64,000 bases of DNA from Methylobacterium frigidaeris (GCF_022179185.1 NZ_BPQJ01000009.1:1-64000), one strand, 5' to 3'. Shown: positions 1 through 7,526, counted from the stretch's first letter. The notes: generated from the sequence alone by a model not told the origin. A program made the numbers and translations.

Positions 1-87
1 CAAACGCCGACACTGCACTAACTTTGAACTTGGACCACCTCGTGGGGGCCGATCACACCGGCTCCTTGGCGTTACGCGACGGACGAG

Positions 88-1008
88 GTGCAGGGGCACT
101 TCGCCTTCGAGGCCCTGGAAGCGCTCGGCCCGGTCGTCGGCTTCACGGCGTGGTGCTCGGCCGAGATCAGCGCCAAGGCTTACGCCAGCGGCAACCCGCT
201 CCCGTGGCTCCGGAAGCGCATCGCGGACGCCCTGAGCAAGATCGGCGGCGTCGAGTTCATCGCGGTCCTGGAGGAGGAGTGGAGCAGCGCCAAGGGCACC
301 TACCGGCTCCACCTTCACGGCATTCTCGGGATCGACGGATCGAAGCGCCGCCTACTGGCGAAGGTCCGGAAGGCGCTCCGGCGTGCCATGGGATCGTGGA
401 ACGGGGAGGCCCGGAAGCACCAGATCAGGTTCTCGCACGACCTGGACTGCGGGTGGGCCTCCTACTGCACCAAGCGGACGTGGCTCGCCCTGCCCGGTAT
501 CCGGCGCCTGTTCGCGAGTGCCCCGATGCACTCTTCGTTCCGGCTGTCGTTCGACGGCCCGGTGATGACGATGACGAACGGCGTGCGGGAGCTGGCGAAG
601 GAGCTGCACCAGGAAGCCCGCCGCGCCGTCCAGGAGGCCCGTAAGCGGCCGATCGCGGTTGAGCTGCCCCAGACTACCCCGGAAGCCGCGGCGCCCGTCA
701 GCGAGTCCCTGGACGCGCCGGCTCGTGCCACGAGGTTCCGTAGTCGGCCTACTAAGATGCCGATGACGCCGCTCCCCATCCCGATCGTTACGATCGTCGG
801 CACGCCGATCATAACGATCAGCGAGATCTGGAAGGCGTCGATCGGGAACTCGCTCCCGACCACGTCCCGCAGTTCGTGGCCCATGCCTGCCCGGGCGCCG
901 CGGCCGGTCCTCGCCGTCCAGGTCATGCCGATCGCGACCGGGGACCGGCTCCCGGCCGACGCTCGCTCGCGGGGACCGCCCGGCAGTAGCTGGTCTCGTC
1001 ATGCGTAG
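88..1008 (+). CDS. HUH-type Rep-like protein (possible replication/relaxase relic)
   Basis: I do not recognise a named family, but the first ~200 residues resemble single-tyrosine HUH Rep proteins. There is an HLHG motif (H75, H77) after a beta-like stretch and an E-rich segment, and further on a YCTK (Y126, K129) matching the YxxK catalytic motif. The GTG start at 88 is arbitrary: the frame is open back to 28 without any start codon, and a TGA sits at 25-27, so the N-terminus may be truncated. The last ~90 residues are proline/arginine/serine-rich and do not look like a folded domain. Their DNA also overlaps a repeat that recurs at 1830, so the true C-terminus may be near residue 210. HUH function is inferred from motifs only. 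Confidence 0.4.
   Translation: MQGHFAFEALEALGPVVGFTAWCSAEISAKAYASGNPLPWLRKRIADALSKIGGVEFIAVLEEEWSSAKGTYRLHLHGILGIDGSKRRLLAKVRKALRRAMGSWNGEARKHQIRFSHDLDCGWASYCTKRTWLALPGIRRLFASAPMHSSFRLSFDGPVMTMTNGVRELAKELHQEARRAVQEARKRPIAVELPQTTPEAAAPVSESLDAPARATRFRSRPTKMPMTPLPIPIVTIVGTPIITISEIWKASIGNSLPTTSRSSWPMPARAPRPVLAVQVMPIATGDRLPADARSRGPPGSSWSRHA
910..984 (+). repeat. Direct repeat copy A flanking the Crp-like gene
   Basis: This stretch matches 1830-1910 in the same orientation, including an identical 12-mer (CTCGCCGTCCAG) near the start and an identical 18-mer (CGACGCTCGCTCGCGGGG) towards the end, with substitutions and small indels between. The two copies bracket the regulator gene at 999-1730. Confidence 0.7.
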
Positions 1009-1730
1009 TGCGGAGGCGGCTTGTCCCTGAAGGGGCCGATCAGGCGCTCATACTCGGCTTCAGCGGGGCCATAGCTCTTGCCGGCAAGGTCATAGAGTAT
1101 CCCACGATCCCGGATAATGATCCGGGCGCGCTTGGCGCGAATGGCACCAAGCCCTTCGAGCGCCTGCATCGCGAGCGTCACGCCGGCTCGCTGAGCCGCC
1201 AGCATGATGGACAAGAAGTCGTGGGTGAGCGGCACCTCGTCCCCTTCCAGCCGGTCATGAGCCATCAGGATCCAGCGTGCCAGACGCTCCTCGACCGAGA
1301 ACGCGGCGTTCGCCATGGCCGTCTGGCCCAGGGTCATCATGGCCACGTAAGCGTATCGCAACAACAAGGCGTGCAAGGCCGGGCTGCGCTCGATCGCGTG
1401 GCGTAGGGCCTCAACCCTGATCCGCAGCCAAGGACCGCCGACTTCAACCTGGACCTCATGTGGGGAGCGATCCGAGCCGAGAACGGTGGCGACGCTGATC
1501 ATGCTCTCGAAGCCGAAGCAGCCCACCTCGATCCTGCGGCCCTCACCCGTGACCACGAGATCCGACGACAGGCCGCCTTCGGGGAAGTAGGCGAATTCCA
1601 GAGGCTCGCCGATTGAGATGAGAACCTCGCCCTTGTGAACGTCCACGCGCTCGCAATCGGCAAGAAGGCGTTCCAGTTCGCCCTGAGGTAGCGCCTGAAG
1701 TAGGCGGTTGCGCGTCGTCGACAGCTTCAT
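999..1730 (-). CDS. Crp/Fnr-family transcriptional regulator
   Basis: This 243-residue protein has the two-domain Crp/Fnr layout. An N-terminal cyclic-nucleotide-binding-type beta barrel includes the typical KGEVLISIGEP turn and a GFESMIS segment. A long dimerisation helix (residues ~125-160) leads to a C-terminal winged helix, where HDFLSIMLAAQRAGVTLAMQ is the helix-turn-helix. The usual cAMP-contacting RxS phosphate-binding cassette and the Fnr iron-sulfur cysteines are not evident, so the ligand is unknown. Many alphaproteobacterial members of this subgroup act in stress responses. It is monocistronic, and repeat copies lie just beyond both ends. The family is clear; the target is not. Confidence 0.9.
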   Translation of the reverse strand: MKLSTTRNRLLQALPQGELERLLADCERVDVHKGEVLISIGEPLEFAYFPEGGLSSDLVVTGEGRRIEVGCFGFESMISVATVLGSDRSPHEVQVEVGGPWLRIRVEALRHAIERSPALHALLLRYAYVAMMTLGQTAMANAAFSVEERLARWILMAHDRLEGDEVPLTHDFLSIMLAAQRAGVTLAMQALEGLGAIRAKRARIIIRDRGILYDLAGKSYGPAEAEYERLIGPFRDKPPPHYA

Positions 1731-1829
1731 CAGCGCTCTGCCTCCCTGCGCCAGCGGGCAAGAGCTAAGCCCACCGTCTCACTGTGAGAGAGGTTCGCCA
1801 CGAAGCGCAAGCATGACGAGGTCTCCGTG

Positions 1830-1910
1830 CTCGCCGTCCAGATCGTGCCGATAGCGATTGGGGAGCCGTTCCGGTCCCCGGACGACGCTCGCTCGCGGGG
1901 CCCGCCCCGG
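1830..1910 (+). repeat. Direct repeat copy B flanking the Crp-like gene
   Basis: Second copy of the ~80-bp repeat seen at 910-984, located ~100 bp upstream of the Crp-like start codon. Copies of this kind could be a duplicated coding fragment or an insertion footprint; no terminal inverted repeats are visible. Confidence 0.7.
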
Positions 1911-1981
1911 AGCCCCGTAAATTTGCTTGTTGCCGACGTGGGCCGCCCGCGCTGCCGGTGTTCAGTCACTACTGACCGATT

Positions 1982-2389
1982 TTACCGCGTCCGCACCCGG
2001 CCTTGCCCGAAGGCTTGCTCGTAGGTGAGGTCCCCGAACACGAACTGCCCGCGCTGGCCGTTGCTGAGCGCCACGATCGCCGATCCGGTCATGAAGCCGG
2101 GCTGCCGCGTCACGATCGCCTCACCCCGCACCCGGGCACCGCACGTCACCGGCATCACGATCGTGGGGTTGGGGTCGCGCACCGACCACGTGCCGGTGCA
2201 TCGAATCGAGCCCGGGAAGGCCACCCAGAACTCGCCCAAGCCGTGCCTGTAGCCTGTAGCCTGCCCGGCCGCGGCGATGCCGTTCGTGAGCTGCCCGGTG
2301 ACCGGGATGGCGAAGATCGGCGCCGGCTGGGCGTTCGCCGCGCCTGTCAGCAGCGCTGGCAAGAGACTGAGGTATGCGAGCTTCTTCAT
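1982..2389 (-). CDS. Small secreted hypothetical protein
   Basis: A 135-residue protein with a clear Sec signal peptide (MKKLAYLSLLPALLTGAANA, cleavage after ANA at about residue 20). The mature part is beta-rich, with glycines and two cysteines (C64 in the SIRCTGTW segment and C83 in the VTCGARV segment) that could form a disulfide in the periplasm. No enzymatic motif is seen and I do not recognise the family. The gene is transcribed leftwards and a strong hairpin lies upstream of it at 2426-2453. Confidence 0.7.
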   Translation of the reverse strand: MKKLAYLSLLPALLTGAANAQPAPIFAIPVTGQLTNGIAAAGQATGYRHGLGEFWVAFPGSIRCTGTWSVRDPNPTIVMPVTCGARVRGEAIVTRQPGFMTGSAIVALSNGQRGQFVFGDLTYEQAFGQGRVRTR

Positions 2390-2425
2390 CTAGTGCGGGT
2401 AGCGAGCCCCGCTCAGGTTGTCACC

Positions 2426-2453
2426 GCAGCGACAGGAAAATCCTGTGAGCTGC
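2426..2453. terminator. Hairpin, terminator-like
   Basis: Inverted repeat GCAGC-G-ACAGGA with loop AAA and TCCTGT-GA-GCTGC. It lies just after the small gene ending at 2479 on the minus strand, so it most likely ends that transcript. No T-run follows on either strand. Confidence 0.5.
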
Positions 2454-2478
2454 TCGGGTGCCGAGTTGCCGGTATGGG

Positions 2479-2670
2479 TCAGTCGTTCATCGCCGTCATG
2501 GTGACGGCTTCCAGAGCGAGGAGAGCGGCGAGCACCCGCGGCCCGGCGTCTTTATCGTCTGTCCTGAAAGGCTCGAGAGCGGCGCGCAGTAGCCGTTTCG
2601 CATCGCGCTCTGGAGCAGGATCGAACACATGGGGAACGATGCCGTGACGGGAGGGCAAAGAGACCGTCAT
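2479..2670 (-). CDS. Small hypothetical protein (63 aa)
   Basis: Short, probably helical protein starting MTVSLPSRHG; an HVFDP segment is followed by an alternating charged/aliphatic helix. An in-frame GTG lies six codons upstream, but the ATG at 2670 has CCGGAG just before it. The start codon and leader lie inside a repeat also present beside the tRNA-Gln (6327-6438), where it precedes another small ORF. The family is not recognised; I rate it as real mainly because of the leader, codon composition and following hairpin. Confidence 0.4.
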   Translation of the reverse strand: MTVSLPSRHGIVPHVFDPAPERDAKRLLRAALEPFRTDDKDAGPRVLAALLALEAVTMTAMND

Positions 2671-2773
2671 GCTCCGGCCGTGGCACACGCCTGACCGTTA
2701 CGACTCGGCGCTTCCAGAAGCTCGATGATCTGGCTTAAATTCTTGGTTTTTATGAGAAAACAACAAAATGGCT
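2668..2773 (+). repeat. Island-flanking repeat, left copy
   Basis: About 105 bp matching 6327-6438 in the same orientation. Conserved blocks include CTCCGGCCGTGGCAC, GTTACGACTC, ATCTGGC and a shared final AAATGGCT, where TGGCT is the complement of the tRNA-Gln AGCCA end in the right copy. Similarity stops right there, which is what a recombination junction at a tRNA 3' end would leave. The copies are clearly diverged, so any insertion is old. Confidence 0.65.
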
Positions 2774-3351
2774 CTCCGCCGGGGTGTTCGGTCAGGTTCG
2801 AGCATCGCATGAAGCCACATCGCAGTTGGTTGTTCGAAAATGGTTTCTGCAATTTTTACCCCATTCGGTGGTCCACTAATGTTCTGTCTGTTACATACGA
2901 TTGCCGGATCTAGGTCGACGAACTCTGGAAAATCGCGTAAATGGTATCATGAGATGCTTATAACATTGCCAATCTCACAATTTTGAAAACTAACTTGCAT
3001 CTATAAAGTTTATATTTATTCATCACAATGAGTCATATTACAAAATCATTTGTATTTATTACAAGTAATCATGCCATATGTGTGATTATAACGTATTTAA
3101 CAGCGGACATATCAGGAATTTTCAACGCCTCGTATAACTTAGCAGCATGGTCTGCTGACGCCTCAGCTAAGTGAGCGCGGACGACTCTAATTCGGAGTTC
3201 AAATAAATGACGCTAAGTCAGATTTCGTTTCGCCGGCCTTCCATGATCGTCTCTGATCCGCAATTTGACATCATGTCGCACCCTATTGCGGTTTGGTCCA
3301 ATTAAGCGTTAACTAGTCGTTAACCTTTATGAACGAGCGTTAGGAGCTAGC
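2774..3351. other. AT-rich intergenic region, no gene recognised
   Basis: From about 2930 to 3250 the DNA is strikingly AT-rich (for example ATTTATTCATCACAATGAG around 3014), unlike the ~70% GC surroundings. Only short ORFs without family resemblance occur. Base composition suggests foreign origin. The right end carries the repeated CGTTAAC boxes before the toxin-antitoxin operon. Confidence 0.6.
3303..3324 (+). promoter_or_regulatory. Operator-like CGTTAAC repeats / CtrA-type box upstream of the TA operon
   Basis: Two CGTTAAC copies (3307-3313, 3318-3324) lie exactly 11 bp apart, about one helical turn, with a third TTAA at 3302-3305. This fits an autoregulatory operator for the Xre-type antitoxin that starts at 3352. 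The same bases also match TTAA-N7-TTAAC (3309-3324), the CtrA consensus, so cell-cycle control is the alternative reading. Confidence 0.5.
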
Positions 3352-3849
3352 ATGAACGTCGTAAGTGGCTTTGTCGATGGGACTTGGATGGAGTATCCGA
3401 TGACATCTTCGCCTAATATGTCCGATTTTGAAACAGGGGATGCTAGTCAGTTGAGTGTTTTCGACGAGGTTGATACTATAGCCCAACGCAAGGCCAGCAC
3501 TGGAGATATTGATTTCAGCCTACCTGCTCGAGTCATACCTGATTTCGAGAATCAGGGGGTTTGGCCTCAAGAAATTGAAACAATAATTGGGCCTAGGGAT
3601 CGGCTCTTGAGAGCTGTCAACGCCTTAGAAGATCTTGATCCTGATCAAACCGATCGAGCCGCAAGACTTGCGCATATAGTTAGTCTTGCCGAGAAGATAT
3701 TTGGCAGGAAAGAGAAGGCGTTCGTATGGCTTCGGCTGAACAATAGGACTTTGGGCAACAAGTCTCCATTTGACATCTTGCATAGAGAGTCGGGTGCCAG
3801 AATGGTCGAAGAGGCCTTAATGCGGATCTCCTATGGCATCCCAGTCTAG
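3352..3849 (+). CDS. Xre/MbcA/ParS-type antitoxin (DUF2384)
   Basis: 165 residues. The C-terminal third is a typical DUF2384 toxin-binding domain: AEKIFGRKEKAFVWLRLNN, then the SPFDILHRESGARMVEEALMRISYG signature (split here as SPFDIL / HRESGARMVEEAL / RISYG). The middle (residues ~75-115) would form the Xre-like helical DNA-binding part. The first ~50 residues are low in resemblance and may be a disordered lead. The gene overlaps the RES toxin by 17 bp, the usual translational coupling. It is expected to neutralise the RES toxin and repress its own promoter, where CGTTAAC repeats are present. Codon use is AT-richer than neighbours, consistent with horizontal transfer. Confidence 0.85.
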   Translation: MNVVSGFVDGTWMEYPMTSSPNMSDFETGDASQLSVFDEVDTIAQRKASTGDIDFSLPARVIPDFENQGVWPQEIETIIGPRDRLLRAVNALEDLDPDQTDRAARLAHIVSLAEKIFGRKEKAFVWLRLNNRTLGNKSPFDILHRESGARMVEEALMRISYGIPV

Positions 3850-4759
3850 CAGTCAGACCTTTTTTGTCTGGAGATTGTCCAGTTATCAAGATGTTAGCGG
3901 CCGAGGCGGCTTGATCGCCTCTGGCCGTTGGCACACAAGGCCTCGGGCTGTTCTCTATTGTGCGGATGAGCCTCACACGGCTTTATGTGAGATACTTAAG
4001 CAGGTTGGGTCCATATTCCTTATGCCTGATGATTACAAGCTGCTGAAGATAAGCGTTCCGGCGGGGGCTAAGATCGAAGTTGTAGATGAGAAAGCGCTCA
4101 GTGAGGGGTGGAGCCAAGATGGCGTTCCTGGTTGGGAGTTGTGTCAGCCTATCGGTGACGAATGGATTAAATCTTGCAGAACCGCCATACTGAAAGTTCC
4201 TTCGGCTGCGCGTCCAGGAAGTTATAATTATTTAATCAATTCATCGCATCGTGATGCCGATTACGTAGAAATTGTTGAAGTTTACCATCAGCCTTTTCCC
4301 GAAAATATCCACCATCCGGCTACCAAGGGTGGCGCAGAGGACGCCAGCACGGATGTGCGCGATGGTCGTGGTGATGGCCGCATCCCTGCCCAAGATGATA
4401 GGGCGCCGGCACGTGAAATTGTTCGCGCGTTCGTAGAAGATGCTTCTGGTAGGCGGCAGTGGCGACTGCCCTACAAGGGCGAGATCGAAGGAATAGTCGG
4501 AGACGCTATCGAGATTACTTTCAATCTGGTTCGGGGAGAGGAGGCCTTTACAGGTTTCATTGCGCAGGGATCTGACATTTCGCACACCCTTGGAAAAGAG
4601 GAGATGAAGAAGATATTTGGGCTTTACGAGTTGCACGATATGAATGGTGCTATATTTACCGCGATTCCGTGTGACGTCACGTCGGACAGCAGCCTATTGG
4701 CAGACCGAAGTGGGCGGGTGTTGCATGAAGATGAAGATAAGAACGATCCTGACAATTGA
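3833..4759 (+). CDS. RES-domain toxin with an extra C-terminal domain
   Basis: Residues ~10-150 are a full RES domain: WRL near the start, GGLIASGRWH, VLYCADEPHTALCE and VPSAARPGSYNYLIN. R32, Y42, E53 and S124 correspond to the residues needed for NAD-consuming activity in characterised RES toxins, which deplete cellular NAD+ (family knowledge). RES toxins are usually ~150-230 residues; this one has 308. After a charged linker (~155-190), residues ~190-295 form a second, beta-rich unit (EIVRAFVEDASGRRQWRLP, IEGIVGDAIEITFNLVRGE, MKKIFGLYELHD) that I do not recognise. The start overlaps the antitoxin gene. Toxin identity is firm; the role of the extension is unknown. Confidence 0.85.
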   Translation: MASQSSSQTFFVWRLSSYQDVSGRGGLIASGRWHTRPRAVLYCADEPHTALCEILKQVGSIFLMPDDYKLLKISVPAGAKIEVVDEKALSEGWSQDGVPGWELCQPIGDEWIKSCRTAILKVPSAARPGSYNYLINSSHRDADYVEIVEVYHQPFPENIHHPATKGGAEDASTDVRDGRGDGRIPAQDDRAPAREIVRAFVEDASGRRQWRLPYKGEIEGIVGDAIEITFNLVRGEEAFTGFIAQGSDISHTLGKEEMKKIFGLYELHDMNGAIFTAIPCDVTSDSSLLADRSGRVLHEDEDKNDPDN

Positions 4760-5164
4760 ACATATACTATTTGAAGCAAGTAGTAAAATTTGCTTGAGAC
4801 AGGCGAGTTACAATGGATGCGCGCTTTCTATTTGTTGCCGGTGGCATCGGTGGCATCGGTGGCTCGCTGTTCGTCCTGTGAAGCGCGCCCCAAAGTCTAT
4901 GCCGGTCAAAGCTCTGAGAGTCACAGCGCCGTAAGATCACTCGGTAAGCTTGTAGAGCCCCCGATAATCGAAGGCTCTCGGACATTCCCGGGAAGCGCCG
5001 AGGTCGTCGGCGATTCGCCTGCAGCCCCTCAGAAGCGGTCACAGAGCCATCTGGGTGGACTCAAAGAAATTTTGCCAAGGGCTAAGGGAGATCTTGCTTG
5101 GACCGACGCAGCTTTACGAGGCTCTACGAGCTCGTGCCGATCAGGATCATGTAGGCGCGTGAGG
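4760..5164. other. Intergenic, nothing recognised
   Basis: Composition climbs back towards high GC at about 4850. No ORF here resembles a protein family, and no RNA gene or clear inverted repeat was found. It separates the TA operon from the FrnE-like pseudogene. Confidence 0.5.
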
Positions 5165-5872
5165 TCAGCGCAGGTGGGCGGGCGTCATCGACGTCATGGA
5201 GCAACTCCGCGCGCGGCGAGTATCATCGGCGACGTCCGTCAGCCATCGTGTCTTTTCTGAAGCGCCCCCTACCCACCGCTCGGTCGACTGTGCTCCTGAG
5301 ATCGCCCACCGGCGGTCGACGATGAAGAATGGCACACCCGCGACCCGCATGTCGGTGGCCTGCTGCTCCACCGCATTGACGAGCTGTCTCAGCTGTTCGT
5401 TGCAGAGCGCATTATCGACGACATCGCGGCCGAGCCCGGCTCAGAGCTTGATCCGGCGCAGAACCTCGGGATCGCCGACATCCCAACCCTCCTCGAAGTA
5501 GGCATGGAACAAGGCGTCTACGACCGGGTCGGCCCGTCTATGCTGCGACGCCGCCGCGATCAGCATGTGGGCCCGCCGCGTGCTCGGCGTGCGCGTCATC
5601 CTCTCGAACGCGAAATCGATGCCCTCGTGCCGATCGATCTCAGCCATTTGCGTGTCGAGCTGCGCGCTGCGCTCCGCCCCGAACTTGCGGGCGCGATATA
5701 GTGCGCGTCCCGTGTCGGCGGCCGGAATGTCGGGGTTCAACTCGAACGGCAGCCACTCGATCGCGGTGCTCTCGCGCAGGCAGAGCTGGTCGAAGGCACG
5801 CTCGAACCGTCGCTTGCCGACGTAAAATCACGGGCAGATAACGTCGGAGAACATGGAGATGGTCAGCGGCAT
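5165..5872 (-). pseudogene. DsbA/FrnE-family thiol oxidoreductase-like pseudogene
   Basis: A single uninterrupted reading frame of 236 codons reads as a FrnE/DsbA-like protein: MPLTISMFSDVICP, then YVGKRRFERAF, LPFELNPDIPA, RMTRTPSTRRAHMLI, ALFHAYFEEGWDVGDPEVL, GVPFFIVDRR and ISGAQ. It contains two TGA codons, at codon 15 (5828-5830) and codon 144 (5441-5443). The first replaces the Trp of the expected CPWC active site and the next codon is TTT where the second Cys should be, so the redox centre is lost as well as the frame. No frameshift is present. It lies inside the island near the tRNA-Gln. Confidence 0.85.
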
Positions 5873-6326
5873 GGCATGCTCCTGATCGTTCAAGGCATGG
5901 CTGCTTGCGATCCCAAGCTCCAGCCTTCTCGGTCTGCATCTGGAGCGTGCCCAAGATGCGCCGGGAGCGTCCCTGAGCGGCTCAGGAGGAACGTAGCTGC
6001 GTTGCGAAGTGCCAGCCGGTGAGCTTCTCAGTGGGTCGAATCTGTCGGCGCACGCGTGCACTCTGACCACCGGAGATCAGCATCTTTACAGCTTGCGGCA
6101 TGCTTCTCACCGTGGACTGATAAACGGCGCCGATCTTCGAAGCTGATGCAGCTCGCCAACCTTTGCTGATCGAGCTCGACGGCGATTCACCAACCACAGT
6201 TTGACGATCAGCCCCCTCACCGCCGCGCCCGCCCACGCGGGCAGCGCTATCCGCGGCATGCTCAGCTTCTTGGTCAACTGCCACTTCCCAGGCTCAGCCA
6301 CCACCGCAACGCACGTAGGCGGGGCA
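5873..6326. other. Intergenic, one doubtful small ORF
   Basis: The only candidate is a minus-strand ORF of 74 codons (6107-6331) whose ATG and leader lie in the island repeat (6327-6438). It has a short hydrophobic, arginine-flanked stretch but matches no family I know. The rest looks like decayed DNA. Confidence 0.4.
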
Positions 6327-6438
6327 GTCATTGCACTCCGGCCGTGGCACGCGACTGACTGTTACGACTCGCCGCCTCCTGAAAGCCGGCAATCTGGCCT
6401 AAGTGCTTGATTCTTATAGAAATCACGTGAAATGGCTG
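6327..6438 (+). repeat. Island-flanking repeat, right copy (abuts tRNA-Gln 3' end)
   Basis: Same orientation as 2668-2773. It runs from a small ORF start (CAT at 6329-6331) to the last five bases of the tRNA-Gln gene. Together the two copies delimit ~3.6 kb of mixed-composition DNA. Confidence 0.65.
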
Positions 6439-6508
6439 GGGCGCCAGGATTCGAACCTGGGAATGGCGGTACCAAAAACCGCTGCCTTACCGCTTGGCGA
6501 CGCCCCAA
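6434..6508 (-). tRNA. tRNA-Gln (anticodon TTG)
   Basis: The 75-nt minus-strand cloverleaf has acceptor arms TGGGGCG/CGCCCCA, encoded CCA, anticodon stem GCGGT/ACCGC with loop TTTTGGT (anticodon TTG, reading CAA), and T-arm CAGG-TTCGAAT-CCTG. Its 3' end faces the island. Confidence 0.95.
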
Positions 6509-6673
6509 CGCGCGGCTGGCGCTTCCATAGCCGGGTGGGGCGGTGCTGGCAACCGGGGCGTTGCGGTTCGGGGCGCGGGCGGTGGTTGGAGGGGCTTTCG
6601 GGCTCGTGTATGCCGGGAGCCGCGAACGGCTTCGAGAGCCGCAACCATCAGCGACAGGGGGAGGAGAGGGCCG

Positions 6674-7429
6674 ATGAGCACGCAGAAGGTCGCGCTGGTG
6701 ACCGGGGCTGGTTCGGGGGTGGGCCGCGCGGTGGCGCTCGGGCTCGCGGAGGCCGGGTACGACGTGGTGCTGTCGGGGCGGCGCCCTGAGCCGCTGCAGG
6801 CGGTGGCGGCCGAGATCGAGGCCAAGGGCCGGCGGGCGCTCGCGCAGCCGACCGATATCGGTGACGAGGCCTCGGTGGCCGAACTGTTCCGCCGCCTCGA
6901 GGAGACGTTCGGCCGCCTCGACGTCCTCTTCAACAATGCCGGCATCGGCGCGCCGCCGGTGGAGCTCGACGAACTGCCGGTCGCGACCTGGAAGGCGGTG
7001 GTCGACACCAACCTCACCGGCGCCTTCCTGTGTACCCAGGGCGCGTTCCGGCTGATGAAGAAGCAGCAGCCGCGCGGCGGACGCATCATCAACAACGGCT
7101 CGATCTCGGCTCACGTGCCGCGGCCGTTCTCGGCGCCCTACACCGCCACCAAGCACGCCATCACCGGGCTGACCCGCTCGACCTCGCTCGACGGGCGCGC
7201 CCACGACATCGCCTGCGGCCAGGTCGATATCGGCAACGCCGCCACCGACATGACCGTGCGCATGCAGCAGGGCGTGCCCCAGCCCGACGGCTCGACCCGG
7301 CCCGAACCGACCATGGACGCCAAGCACGTCGCCGACGCGGTGGTCTACATGGCGAGCCTGCCGCTCGACGCCAACGTGCAGTTCATGACCGTCATGGCGA
7401 CCAAGATGCCGTTCATCGGCCGCGGCTGA
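6674..7429 (+). CDS. Short-chain dehydrogenase/reductase (SDR)
   Basis: 251-residue classical SDR. The Rossmann motif TGAGSGVG (residues ~10-17) binds NAD(P); NNAG follows at ~90; the catalytic set is the GSIS serine, Y156 and K160 (YTATK). Cytoplasmic oxidoreductase of unknown substrate. The frame is open upstream of 6674 across the tRNA, but ATG 6674 has GGGAGGAGAGG just before it and starts directly at the Rossmann strand, so I chose it. The segment after the catalytic Lys is somewhat unusual ([20 protein letters not shown]) but typical of a subgroup of bacterial SDRs. The gene is followed by two hairpins. Confidence 0.93.
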   Translation: MSTQKVALVTGAGSGVGRAVALGLAEAGYDVVLSGRRPEPLQAVAAEIEAKGRRALAQPTDIGDEASVAELFRRLEETFGRLDVLFNNAGIGAPPVELDELPVATWKAVVDTNLTGAFLCTQGAFRLMKKQQPRGGRIINNGSISAHVPRPFSAPYTATKHAITGLTRSTSLDGRAHDIACGQVDIGNAATDMTVRMQQGVPQPDGSTRPEPTMDAKHVADAVVYMASLPLDANVQFMTVMATKMPFIGRG

Positions 7430-7438
7430 GAAGGGCAG

Positions 7439-7526
7439 GGGGCTTTCGGGAAGCCCCGGGGCTCTGGCCCTCCGGCGCCGGGTTGGGGTAGAGAGGCGGC
7501 GTGGGCGCTGACGCGGCGCCCACGCC
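7439..7526 (+). terminator. Two tandem hairpins after the SDR gene
   Basis: Hairpin 1: GGGGCTT / AAGCCCC with loop TCGGG (7439-7457). Hairpin 2: GGCGTGGGCGC / GCGCCCACGCC with a 7-nt loop (7498-7526), an 11-bp stem. Neither has a T-run. They probably end the SDR transcript and lie 90 bp before prfC. Confidence 0.55.

Noticed and set aside
462-926. Minus-strand ORF with a hydrophobic stretch (SLIVMIGVPTIVTIGMGSG) opposite the Rep-like gene
   Set aside because: The hydrophobic run could be a transmembrane helix and kept me undecided, but the rest is antisense to the HUH-like region and the ORF has no ribosome-binding site or family match.
2681-2700. TGGCACACGCC in the island repeat as a sigma-54 promoter (also 6344)
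   Set aside because: No GC twelve-box at the right spacing; CTGAC occupies that place in both copies.
2725-2913. Small ORF of 62 codons in the AT-rich block
   Set aside because: Starts inside the island repeat, has no ribosome-binding site and no family resemblance.
4790-5260. Plus-strand ORF of 156 codons after the TA operon
   Set aside because: Ser/Arg-rich translation without structure; overlaps the FrnE-like pseudogene antisense.
5828-5830. TGA as selenocysteine in the FrnE-like gene
   Set aside because: It falls at the Trp position, not at a Cys; the adjacent Cys is lost; a second TGA occurs at a non-catalytic place; no SECIS-like hairpin seen.
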